Source: Listeria kieliensis
GTDB taxonomy: Bacteria; Bacillota; Bacilli; Lactobacillales; Listeriaceae
NCBI RefSeq assembly: GCF_003369925.1
Contig: NZ_LARY01000002.1
Coordinates: 868,001-932,000, forward strand
Direction: 5' to 3'
Length of the DNA: 64,000 bases
Shown: positions 55,150 through 62,532 of the stretch, in pieces
Numbering within the stretch: the stretch's first letter is position 1
Layout of the letters: the number at the start of each line of letters is the position of its first letter
Notes under the pieces: generated by a model
Database searches by the model: none
The model's input: the letters and a program-made list of their open reading frames with translations, nothing else
Told to the model about the DNA's origin: nothing
Translations under genes and position numbers: made by a program

Positions 55150-56370
55150 TTGGCAAAATTTACGGAAGAGCAATATTTTAATTTAGCGGATAGAGTTTAT
55201 AATAACGATATCCTAAAAAACGGGAAAAGTTTTACTCTAGCGGATAGATCACAATGGAGAGTTATTAACTACATAGATAAAAATGGTAGCGGTTTACAAG
55301 CAGTGGCAGTTGTTCCAGCAAAAGAATATAAAAAGGGAAAGACAAATTATGATAATGTGGTATTTGTTTCTCGTGGTTCAGAAGGTCGAGAGTTCCTAAA
55401 AGACTGGATTAATGCAGATTTAGGAAAATTAGGGGTTGGAATGAAGCCAGCGACAGATGTCAAACTAAGAGGCATAGTTGGAAAGGACGTTCAAAAAGTA
55501 CATAATACGTTAAAGAAATATGGCTTAGGTAATTTTGCCAGTTCCTTACCTGCCTGGTATTTGAATACTGATAATCAATTTGCAGAGTATCAGGTTTTTG
55601 TCAATCAAACACTAAAGAAATATAAGGCTAAAGATTATAGTTTTACGGGTCATAGTTTGGGTGGTGCACTGGCAATTTTTATGGCGGTTCAGCTGAAAAA
55701 AAGGGCGGTCACTTATGCGGCGGCGAATCCGTATCGGTTGTTATCAAAGGCGCAACAAGAAGCAGTGAAGAATGGTGACTTTATGGGACTTATCACGGAT
55801 TATCGGCATCGTTTAGACCCAGTCGGAAAAATTGTACCTGGAGGCATTCCGATTGGAAAACAATTTATCATGGATACAAACCCTGCTGTTTTGGGAGGAA
55901 CAATGCCGATTAAGGGACATATGCGCGATACATTTGTAGGTATGTTCAATGCTGATGGAACAGCCCAGTTAAAAGTAAAACCAGACGAAATTATTAGGCG
56001 GGCAGAACGTATAGACAATATTGTGTCTGTGATGCGAAAACTTCAAAATCGAATGGAAGAATTAGAAGACAAAGTGAACCAGGAATCAAAACGGCTAAGA
56101 AATCGTTTGAATGAGGATACGGTGGAAGGTGCTCGGTTTAGGGAATTGACAATTTGGGACGTCGATAATATGCTCACAGAGCGTTCTAAAAAACATCGTA
56201 ACGGGATTTATATGTTTCATGACCCAGAAAAATTTGAGCGTTTTTATGAATCAAATGAAAAGAATATCAAACGTTTGAAAGAATTTAAAATGGAGTTGAT
56301 TCAAGCAGCAAAAAAAATTCGAGAAAAAGATATGAGTATAGGGAACTGGATAGCAGCCAACATGAAATAA
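55150..56370 (+). CDS. Lipase-like protein with helical C-terminal targeting region (TslA-like)
   Basis: A 406-residue protein. Residues 1 to about 265 form an alpha/beta-hydrolase of the class 3 lipase type: VVFVSRGSEGREFLKDW (oxyanion region), the nucleophile elbow FTGHSLGGALA (Ser near 173), YRHRLDPVGKI with the candidate catalytic Asp, and a later His (PIKGHMRDTF). Residues about 280-406 are long charged helices. There is no signal peptide. Lipase first and helical targeting part last is the reversed order of S. aureus TslA, a T7SS-secreted phospholipase. TTG at 55150 is 6 nt after AGAGGTG; ATG 55144 is an alternative. Secretion and toxicity are inferred. Confidence 0.75.
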   Translation: MAKFTEEQYFNLADRVYNNDILKNGKSFTLADRSQWRVINYIDKNGSGLQAVAVVPAKEYKKGKTNYDNVVFVSRGSEGREFLKDWINADLGKLGVGMKPATDVKLRGIVGKDVQKVHNTLKKYGLGNFASSLPAWYLNTDNQFAEYQVFVNQTLKKYKAKDYSFTGHSLGGALAIFMAVQLKKRAVTYAAANPYRLLSKAQQEAVKNGDFMGLITDYRHRLDPVGKIVPGGIPIGKQFIMDTNPAVLGGTMPIKGHMRDTFVGMFNADGTAQLKVKPDEIIRRAERIDNIVSVMRKLQNRMEELEDKVNQESKRLRNRLNEDTVEGARFRELTIWDVDNMLTERSKKHRNGIYMFHDPEKFERFYESNEKNIKRLKEFKMELIQAAKKIREKDMSIGNWIAANMK

Positions 56371-56389
56371 ACATACAGGAGGAATAAAC

Positions 56390-56800
56390 ATGTACGGGAA
56401 TGTTTATGATAGGGAGAGAGCAAGAGCTTTAGGAGATGTAGCAGGAGAATATAAGTATCAAGCAGATGTCTTGAAAGAACGACTAAAAAGTAAAGATTTA
56501 ACGCCAAATGAGCGCGCGAATCTAATTGCGGCTGAGCGGGAACTAATCAGACAGGCGCAAAAAATCGCCTTAAAAAGAGCTGTGAATAAGGGAGCTGAAC
56601 GGATCGAATCCGAACTAGATGATGAAATGGATCGTGTCCGGAGAAGATATCCGGAAATGCTAGAAGATTTACATAGTTTACAAGTACAAATAAAAGACGC
56701 TTTTGATTCGGTAACAGGAGATGCTGTACAAAAGTGGCTACAATCGACCAGAACAGAAAACATTCGAAGAAGTCAAGAAGATTTGAAAGATGCTTGGTAA
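56390..56800 (+). CDS. Small helical partner protein of the lipase
   Basis: A 136-residue all-helical, charged protein (EYKYQADVLKERLKSKDL; NLIAAERELIRQAQKIALKRA; ERIESELDDEMDRVRRRYPEML) with no signal peptide or membrane helix. It follows the lipase by 19 nt with AGGAGG 8 nt before the ATG, so it is in the same operon. Size, fold and position fit a WXG-like or Lap-like targeting partner such as TlaA in the S. aureus TslA system, but no family motif is certain. Confidence 0.65.
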   Translation: MYGNVYDRERARALGDVAGEYKYQADVLKERLKSKDLTPNERANLIAAERELIRQAQKIALKRAVNKGAERIESELDDEMDRVRRRYPEMLEDLHSLQVQIKDAFDSVTGDAVQKWLQSTRTENIRRSQEDLKDAW

Positions 56801-56949
56801 TGCGAATACAGGCGATAGGAACGGATTAAACAGGAAGGGTCAACGGTAAATGTCTGACTGGAGCAAAGTGGAAAGAATTTAAGGAGTTGATATGAGCGGC
56901 TGATGTACGTGATATCTGATACATTCAGTTACAATTTCTCAATGGGACC
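56801..56949. other. Decayed spacer with very short frames
   Basis: After the helical partner the plus strand has a 10-codon frame starting MSDWSKVERI (about 56850-56882) and, behind AAGGAG, an ATG stopped after three codons (about 56892). These look like starts of genes lost by deletion. No intact gene is present. Confidence 0.4.
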
Positions 56950-57003
56950 AAACTACGGCCGTAAAACTATAATCTTTAGCTCTGTAAATTTCGTCAAATT
57001 CAT
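56950..57003 (-). pseudogene. Remnant of a second lipase gene
   Basis: The minus strand begins ATGAATTTGACGAAATTTAC, which aligns with the lipase start ATGAAATTGGCAAAATTTAC. It then jumps to GCTAAAGATTATAGTTTTAC, identical to lipase codons for AKDYSF just before the nucleophile elbow (55627 onward). Similarity ends soon after, at TAGTTTGG. Thus about 460 bp inside and the entire rest of a lipase gene were deleted. It is divergent from the right DUF1433 gene exactly as the intact lipase is from the left copy. Confidence 0.85.
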
Positions 57004-57056
57004 TATCTCTTATGTTATATTCATTTTGTATTGTACAGTTGACAGGAGTTGAACGT

Positions 57057-57560
57057 ATGAAAAAGAAAAAAACATTAAAAAGCATACTGATTATCGTACT
57101 ACTTGTCAGTTTGGGGGGATATTTGTACATGAAACATCAAGAAAAAGAATTGATGCAAGAACAAAAACCACGCATTGAAAAATTTCTAAATTACAACTAT
57201 AACAATATAGAATCCGTTACTCTAACGGGAACATACACAAATCCTACAGGTGTAACCCATATTGAAGGCTACTTAAATAATAATAAAAAATTGGAAATTG
57301 ACGCTCCTTTGGACGGAATAAATGGAGTTGAAGTCGTTGATACTCCAACAATATTCGATGATAAATACTCTAAACCTGGATTTGAATATAAATCTAAAAA
57401 CGTGACCGACATTGAAGCCGAAGAAAAAGCCAAGAAAGAAGAATCAAATTCAGGAGATTCCCCTAATAAAGAACGTTCAGTTGCCGAAATTATCGCAGAA
57501 ATGAAAGCTTTTGAAGAAGAAATTTTTAAGAATAGCAATCGACGAAATAACAATAGCTAA
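57057..57560 (+). CDS. Membrane-anchored DUF1433 protein, right copy
   Basis: A 167-residue paralogue of the left DUF1433 gene. It has basic KKKKTLK, one membrane helix (about 8-22), the DUF1433-like domain (PRIEKFLNYNYNNIESVTL, TYTNPTGVTHIEGYLNN), a Glu/Lys linker, and the tail KERSVAEIIAEMKAFEEEIFKNS. GGAG lies 8 nt before the ATG. The upstream 40 bp match those of the left copy. It remains intact although its partner lipase has decayed, as expected for an orphan immunity gene. Confidence 0.75.
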   Translation: MKKKKTLKSILIIVLLVSLGGYLYMKHQEKELMQEQKPRIEKFLNYNYNNIESVTLTGTYTNPTGVTHIEGYLNNNKKLEIDAPLDGINGVEVVDTPTIFDDKYSKPGFEYKSKNVTDIEAEEKAKKEESNSGDSPNKERSVAEIIAEMKAFEEEIFKNSNRRNNNS

Positions 57561-57561
57561 T

Positions 57562-57593
57562 ATTTAGGGCCTTCACTTTTGAAGGCCCTAAAT
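57562..57593. terminator. Terminator of the right DUF1433 gene
   Basis: Perfect arms ATTTAGGGCCTTC / GAAGGCCCTAAAT, 1 nt after the stop codon. Confidence 0.88.
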
Positions 57594-57878
57594 AGGTGCT
57601 TTTTGCCAATCTGGAGTGTATTAACTGTATCGTCAATACATTTTATTAAATACATAAAGATGCTAAATACTTTGTAAATCACCTTTCAATATTCTTAATT
57701 TTTTTATCCTCATTGATATAATTAAATAACTTTACTACCAAATATAACCAAAATAAAATCACTAAAGTTCTTGAAATTAAGTAGCCATCAATAGCTAATT
57801 CATATCCCCTAGAAACAAAAATCAAAAAATTTCTTCTTCTTAAACAAACAACTAAGAAACACTTATTTCTCTGCACAA
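57594..57878. other. AT-rich gene-poor region
   Basis: About 285 bases with a weakly protein-like minus-strand frame (ends at 57679, with a hydrophobic stretch LVILFWLYLVVKLF). Its start would lie inside the murP terminator and it has no ribosome site, so I do not call a gene. Confidence 0.4.
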
Positions 57879-57915
57879 AAAAGTTGAACTCAACATCCAA
57901 TCAAGTTCAACTTTT
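57879..57915 (-). terminator. murQ-murP terminator
   Basis: Arms AAAGTTGAACT / AGTTCAACTTT followed by TTT on the minus strand, about 20 nt after the murP stop. Confidence 0.88.
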
Positions 57916-57933
57916 CCACTTCATTCTAATTAA

Positions 57934-59382
57934 TTACTCGCTCACCGCCTCCATAGCATCTTTTGGAGTACCAAAGAAGTAAGTTAAAACAAAACCACCA
58001 AGATAAGCAGCAAGAAGACCAATAACATAACCTAACCAGTGTCCGCCTGCAATAAGCGGAATTAGTGCTACGCCAGAAGGACCAATAGCAATCGCCCCAA
58101 TATTTCCGAAAGCACCAATAACTGCCCCGCCGATACCACCGCCAAGACAAGCTGTAATAAATGGTCGTCCAAGTGGAACCGTAACCCCGTAAATCAGCGG
58201 TTCGCCAATTCCTAAAATTCCAACTGGAAGTCCACCTTTGATCATATTCACAAGCGGTCTATTTTTCCGACAACGAATCCAAAGTGCAATGGAAGCTCCT
58301 ACTTGACCGCCACCCGCCATCGCTAAAATAGGAAGAAGAAGCGTCGCACCCGTTTGCGCAATCATTTCCACATGAATCGGCGTCAAAACTTGATGCAAAC
58401 CTAGCATTACCATCGGCAAGAAAAATGTTCCGAGTACAAATCCTGAGAAAAGTCCGCCCACTTCAATAGTCCAATTGATAGCTGAAACCAGTCCTTCAGA
58501 AATTAAGCCTGCAACTGGCATGATAAGAAAAATCGTAATAAGTCCCATCACGAGCATTACAATCGTTGGCGTCACAATAATATCAATAGCATTGGGAATA
58601 AATTTGCGCAAGCCCTTTTCAAGCAGACACATTAGCCAAACTGCGAACAAAACACCAATAATCCCACCTTGTCCTGATAAAATCGCATCACCCGTGAAAA
58701 TATTTGTGATCGTATGCCCATCAGCAAGCCCCGACAACATTGTAATCCCAGCAATTCCGCCACCTAAAACCGGAGTTCCCCCAAATTCACTTGCCGTATT
58801 AATCCCAACATAAATCGAAAGAAAAGCGAAAATACCTTTATTGATTACACCCAAAATATCAACATACTGCGTCCATGTTCCTGCGTCTAAATTTCCAGCT
58901 GTGATATTATTCGCCAAAATCGCTGCAATACCTGCGATCAAACCCGCACCAACAAAACCAGGAATCAACGGAACGAAAATATTCGAAATTGATTTCAATA
59001 AGCGCTTAAATCCCGATTGATTATTTTGTTTAGCTTTCATACTTGCCTTCGTTGCAGCAGCTTTTTCTTCTACCAATTCTTTCCCAGATTTTTGCTCCGC
59101 GTCCAAATTTTCATTGATAACTTCACCAATCTTCACGCCAGCCTCGTCAGCCATCGCCGCTGCGACTTTATTCACTACTCCAGGACCAACGATAACCTGA
59201 AGTGTTTCATCCTCCACAACACCTAAAACACCCGGAACCTTTTTCAATTGGTCTAAATCCACTTTTTCTGGATCGCGAATCCCTAGCCGAACTCGCGTCA
59301 TACAATGTGCAATCCGCGAAACATTTTCCTTGCCGCCCACATTTTCAAAGATTTTTTTGCCGATTTCTGCTTCTTTTGACAC
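57934..59382 (-). CDS. murP: PTS N-acetylmuramic acid transporter EIIBC
   Basis: A 482-residue EIIBC. The EIIB domain (1-85) has the phospho-Cys in RIAHCMTRVRLGIRD. The EIIC domain (about 110-475) has about ten helices and GEPLIYGVTVPLGRPF. It imports and phosphorylates a sugar; MurNAc is inferred from the adjacent murQ, mupG and murR. An EIIA must come from elsewhere. The GTG start at 59382 is 9 nt after AAGGGG. Confidence 0.92.
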   Translation of the reverse strand: MSKEAEIGKKIFENVGGKENVSRIAHCMTRVRLGIRDPEKVDLDQLKKVPGVLGVVEDETLQVIVGPGVVNKVAAAMADEAGVKIGEVINENLDAEQKSGKELVEEKAAATKASMKAKQNNQSGFKRLLKSISNIFVPLIPGFVGAGLIAGIAAILANNITAGNLDAGTWTQYVDILGVINKGIFAFLSIYVGINTASEFGGTPVLGGGIAGITMLSGLADGHTITNIFTGDAILSGQGGIIGVLFAVWLMCLLEKGLRKFIPNAIDIIVTPTIVMLVMGLITIFLIMPVAGLISEGLVSAINWTIEVGGLFSGFVLGTFFLPMVMLGLHQVLTPIHVEMIAQTGATLLLPILAMAGGGQVGASIALWIRCRKNRPLVNMIKGGLPVGILGIGEPLIYGVTVPLGRPFITACLGGGIGGAVIGAFGNIGAIAIGPSGVALIPLIAGGHWLGYVIGLLAAYLGGFVLTYFFGTPKDAMEAVSE

Positions 59383-59395
59383 CCTACTCAACCCC

Positions 59396-60280
59396 TTAAA
59401 TTGTTTTTCTTACAAAACCATTTGAAGCTTTAAGTTTTTGTTCAGCATCTTCTTTAGTGCTTCCCGTCAAAATCATAACAATCGCTGTTTTTACATGTTT
59501 ATCAGCAGCAAAATAAACTTTTTCTGCCTCGTCATAGCTACATTCCGTTGCTTCCATGATAATTCGCTTAGCCCGTTCCTCTAATTTTTCATTTGTTGGC
59601 TTCACGTCCACCATCAAGTTCTTATAAACCTTGCCAATTCCAACCATAGAAGCCGTTGAAATCATGTTTAAAATTAATTTCTGTGCCGTTCCTGCTTTCA
59701 GCCGAGTTGATCCGGTTAAAACCTCCGCTCCAGGTACGACTTCAACCGCGATTTCCGCATGTTGCGAGATGGCAGCGTCTTTGTTACAAGAAATCGCAGC
59801 CGCCGTAGCTCCAACACTTCGCGCATAATCCAAACCACCGATCACATAAGGCGTTCGACCACTCGCAGCAATCCCAATCACCGTATCAAGCTCTGTAAGC
59901 GAAATCCCTTCTAAATCCGACTTTCCAAGCTGAATAGAATCCTCCGCACCTTCAACCGCCGTAACAAACGCTTCGTCCCCTCCAGCAATGAGACCAACCA
60001 CTTGCTCCTTAGAAACGCCAAACGTGGGCACACATTCAACCGCATCAAGTACGCCAAGACGCCCACTCGTGCCAGCTCCCATATAAATAAGACGCCCTCC
60101 TCGTTTAAAACTTGAAATGGCAGCCCTTACAATTTTGGCAATTTCAGGAAGAGCTGGCTTTATGCTCGCTGCAACCGTTCCATCTTCTTCATTCATAATC
60201 GATAAGATTTCCTCAACCTTTAAAGTATCTAAGTTAAGCGTTTTCAAATTTTGTTTTTCCGTGGATAAATTTTCTAACAT
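59396..60280 (-). CDS. murQ: N-acetylmuramic acid 6-phosphate etherase
   Basis: A 294-residue SIS-domain lyase. It has IYMGAGTSGRLGVLDAVECVPTFG, IAGGDEAFVTAVEGAEDS with the catalytic Glu region, and GSTRLKAGTAQKLILNMIST. It cleaves the lactyl ether of MurNAc-6-P to GlcNAc-6-P. The ATG at 60280 is 8 nt after GAGGAG. It is divergent from mupG and followed 13 nt later by murP. Confidence 0.95.
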   Translation of the reverse strand: MLENLSTEKQNLKTLNLDTLKVEEILSIMNEEDGTVAASIKPALPEIAKIVRAAISSFKRGGRLIYMGAGTSGRLGVLDAVECVPTFGVSKEQVVGLIAGGDEAFVTAVEGAEDSIQLGKSDLEGISLTELDTVIGIAASGRTPYVIGGLDYARSVGATAAAISCNKDAAISQHAEIAVEVVPGAEVLTGSTRLKAGTAQKLILNMISTASMVGIGKVYKNLMVDVKPTNEKLEERAKRIIMEATECSYDEAEKVYFAADKHVKTAIVMILTGSTKEDAEQKLKASNGFVRKTI

Positions 60281-60314
60281 CTCAATCACTCCTCATAAAC
60301 AGATTATAAAACCT

Positions 60315-60375
60315 TTGAAACAAAATTTCAATACTTTATTTTATTTTTGTAACATTTAATTGAAATTTTATTTCA
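60315..60375. promoter_or_regulatory. Two putative MurR operators between murQ and mupG
   Basis: TTGAAACAAAATTTCAA (60315-60331) and, on the minus strand, TGAAATAAAATTTCAA (60360-60375). A third copy lies before murR. The pair is centred 45 bp apart in the shared promoter region of the divergent genes. Confidence 0.7.
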
Positions 60376-60413
60376 CAAGTCTTATACTTGATAATAAGAA
60401 TGGAGGTTATAAA

Positions 60414-61472
60414 ATGCTAGGAATTAGTCTTTATTTACAGGATTTGGATAACGTTGCTGAAACCGTTCAAATAGCCCATCAAAATGGGTTTTCATCTATC
60501 TTCAGTTCACTACATATTCCAGAAGAAAGTAAAATAGATTACTGGACTCGTTTAGAAGAATTAGGCAAAGCTGCTCAAGAAAATAAGATGACTCTCATCT
60601 TAGATATTTCCGAAAATGCTTTAGCTAAAATTCAATTAAGCTTTGAAAATGCTGAAGCAATCCGAAAAATAGGCGTAACAGGCTTGCGAATTGATTATGG
60701 CATTGGAATCCAGCAAATTGCCTTACTTTCGCAAAAAATTACAGTTTACTTAAATGCCAGCACCATTGATCAAGCTTTTTTAGACGCCTTAAAAGAAGCA
60801 GATGCTCAGATGGAAAATATCGAAGCTTTTCATAATTACTATCCAAAACCTGAAACAGGTTTGAGCGAAACCTTTTTCAAACAAAAAAACCATTTTTTGC
60901 GCGGAAATGGTCTTAAAATTTCAGCTTTCGTACCCGGTGATTCCAAAAAACGCTTACCACTTTATGCGGGTCTACCAACCTTAGAAAAGCATCGCTTTAC
61001 AAGTCCTTACGCGGCGACTTTGGAACTCTTCACGTTAGCTGTTGACCATGTTTACATCGGCGACCCGGCATTAGATCCCTTGCATTTTCCATTTTGGCAA
61101 AATCTTATTTTCAATCAGACTTTGTCTCTTGAAGCTACATTAGCCGATTTTGTACCCGTTCAAATAAAAAATCACCTTATTCAAGGTGATCAAAATCGAA
61201 TGGACGATGCGCGCGATTTGATACGTTTAGAAAATAGTCGCCCAGCTTTTAATGAACTTGCAATAGAAGCTAAAAATACAATTCTCCGACCTGCTGGAAC
61301 GATCACGATTGATAATCAAAAATACGGGCGTTACAGTGGCGAAATTTGCATCACAAAAGTTCCTTTAGAAGCCAATGAAAAAATAAATTGCATCGGTCAA
61401 ATCAGCCCGCTTTATCTGGATTGTCTCTCCTATATTTCAGCCGGACAAAAAATAAAATTACGCTTCAACTAA
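60414..61472 (+). CDS. mupG: 6-phospho-N-acetylmuramidase MupG (DUF871)
   Basis: A 352-residue protein with an N-terminal TIM-barrel-like domain (LGISLYLQDLDN; GFSSIFSSLHIPEE; GLRIDYGI; NASTIDQAFLDALKEA; FHNYYPKPETGLSE). A small C-terminal domain near 240-352 is typical of DUF871/MupG. MupG hydrolyses MurNAc-6P-GlcNAc, supplying MurNAc-6-P to MurQ. ATG follows GGAGG by 7 nt. It is divergent from murQP with shared operators. Confidence 0.9.
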   Translation: MLGISLYLQDLDNVAETVQIAHQNGFSSIFSSLHIPEESKIDYWTRLEELGKAAQENKMTLILDISENALAKIQLSFENAEAIRKIGVTGLRIDYGIGIQQIALLSQKITVYLNASTIDQAFLDALKEADAQMENIEAFHNYYPKPETGLSETFFKQKNHFLRGNGLKISAFVPGDSKKRLPLYAGLPTLEKHRFTSPYAATLELFTLAVDHVYIGDPALDPLHFPFWQNLIFNQTLSLEATLADFVPVQIKNHLIQGDQNRMDDARDLIRLENSRPAFNELAIEAKNTILRPAGTITIDNQKYGRYSGEICITKVPLEANEKINCIGQISPLYLDCLSYISAGQKIKLRFN

Positions 61473-61510
61473 AAAAGGCAGCATTTGAATGAATTCAAAT
61501 GCTGCCTTTT
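61472..61510. terminator. Convergent terminator between mupG and murR
   Basis: Arms AAAAGGCAGCATTTGAA / TTCAAATGCTGCCTTTT between two converging stops. Confidence 0.93.
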
Positions 61511-62369
61511 ATTTTTCACGAAAACGATTGGTTGCTTCTCGTGATTTTTTGATATGCGTAATCATTTCATCATATTGCTTTGATGCGAAATAATAAAACA
61601 AAATATCAATAACTAAAAGCTGTGCTTGCCTAGAACTTGTTGCTGTACTTCGCATTTCCGCTTCAGGAGCTCGAGAAGTTTCTAATACCAAATCAGAAAT
61701 CGACTTCAACTTATTATTTCCAATGCGTGTTAAACTAACTACCTTTAAACCGCTTTGTTTCGCTTCATTTGCTAGTTCAAGCACTTGCGAAGTTTCCCCA
61801 CTATTTGAAATGGCAAAAAACAAACTGTTTTCTTTGCCAGAAGAAAAAGCCATGGCAAGAACATGCGGGTCCTGCGACAAAAATACATTTTTCCCTGCAC
61901 GCAGCCACTTTTGCGCAATATCTTCCGCAATAAGCCACGAAGCTCCGACGCCATAAGCATAAATTGTTTCGGCTTGTTCCATCTCCGCACAAACTTGAAT
62001 GATGGCGTCTTCCTTGAGTTGACTTGCGGTGTCTTGTGTCGTCTGATTAACATTAGAAACCAATTTTTCACGAATTGAATCAAAAGATTCGCCCGGTTCA
62101 ATATCATAGTAACCCGTCCTATTAGGCGTTGCTAGTTCCATAGAAAGTTGACGCTTCAGTTCAGGAAAACTATCCAAATTTAAAGACTTTGAAAACCGAA
62201 TTACTGCCGCAGCACTTGTTTCAGCTTTCCTTGCAAGACTCTGTACGGATGCTTTTACAGCAAAGTCAGGATCATTTAAAATCGTTCTCCCTACTTTTTG
62301 TTCCGACTTAGGCAACGTATCAAGAATTCCACTTATAAGATTGATAATACTTCCATTTGTCATAGCCAT
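61509..62369 (-). CDS. murR: MurR/RpiR family regulator
   Basis: A 286-residue RpiR-type regulator. The N-terminal helix-turn-helix has VQSLARKAETSAAAVIRFSKSL (about 35-60). The C-terminal SIS sugar-phosphate domain has IYAYGVGASWLIAEDIAQKWLRAG and FFAISNSGETSQVLELA. By context it senses MurNAc-6-P and represses murQP, mupG and itself. Two in-frame Met codons (62369, 62363) are both possible. Confidence 0.9.
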   Translation of the reverse strand: MAMTNGSIINLISGILDTLPKSEQKVGRTILNDPDFAVKASVQSLARKAETSAAAVIRFSKSLNLDSFPELKRQLSMELATPNRTGYYDIEPGESFDSIREKLVSNVNQTTQDTASQLKEDAIIQVCAEMEQAETIYAYGVGASWLIAEDIAQKWLRAGKNVFLSQDPHVLAMAFSSGKENSLFFAISNSGETSQVLELANEAKQSGLKVVSLTRIGNNKLKSISDLVLETSRAPEAEMRSTATSSRQAQLLVIDILFYYFASKQYDEMITHIKKSREATNRFREK

Positions 62370-62411
62370 TTCTTCCTTGTTTTTTCTTTGATTATATCAT
62401 AAAATCCATTT

Positions 62412-62428
62412 TTGAAATAAAATTTTAA
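62412..62428. promoter_or_regulatory. Putative MurR operator upstream of murR
   Basis: TTGAAATAAAATTTTAA, the third occurrence of the motif seen twice between murQ and mupG, 43 nt upstream of the murR start. Suggests autoregulation. Confidence 0.65.
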
Positions 62429-62498
62429 TTAAGTTTTTTCAGTTAGACAGCTTGAAAATCAGCTCTCCTAAACCTATAATTAAAATTAAAACTCTAAT

Positions 62499-62514
62499 TG
62501 TTTCACGTGAAACA
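62499..62514. other. parS: parS site
   Basis: TGTTTCACGTGAAACA, a perfect consensus match, 18 nt upstream of the metallophosphatase ATG and close to the origin-proximal end of the window. Confidence 0.93.
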
Positions 62515-62532
62515 TCGAAAGGAGAATCTCCA

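Larger units (their letters stand above)
54575..57560. repeat. Inverted duplication of a DUF1433-lipase unit
   Basis: The two halves (left DUF1433 and lipase start; lipase remnant and right DUF1433) are inverted copies that include coding and promoter sequence. The centre holds the intact lipase and its partner gene. No insertion sequence, transposase or target-site repeat is visible. Confidence 0.75.

Noticed and set aside
57679-57900. 73-codon minus-strand frame with a hydrophobic stretch
   Set aside because: Its start lies inside the murP terminator, there is no ribosome site, and base composition is that of AT-rich spacer.
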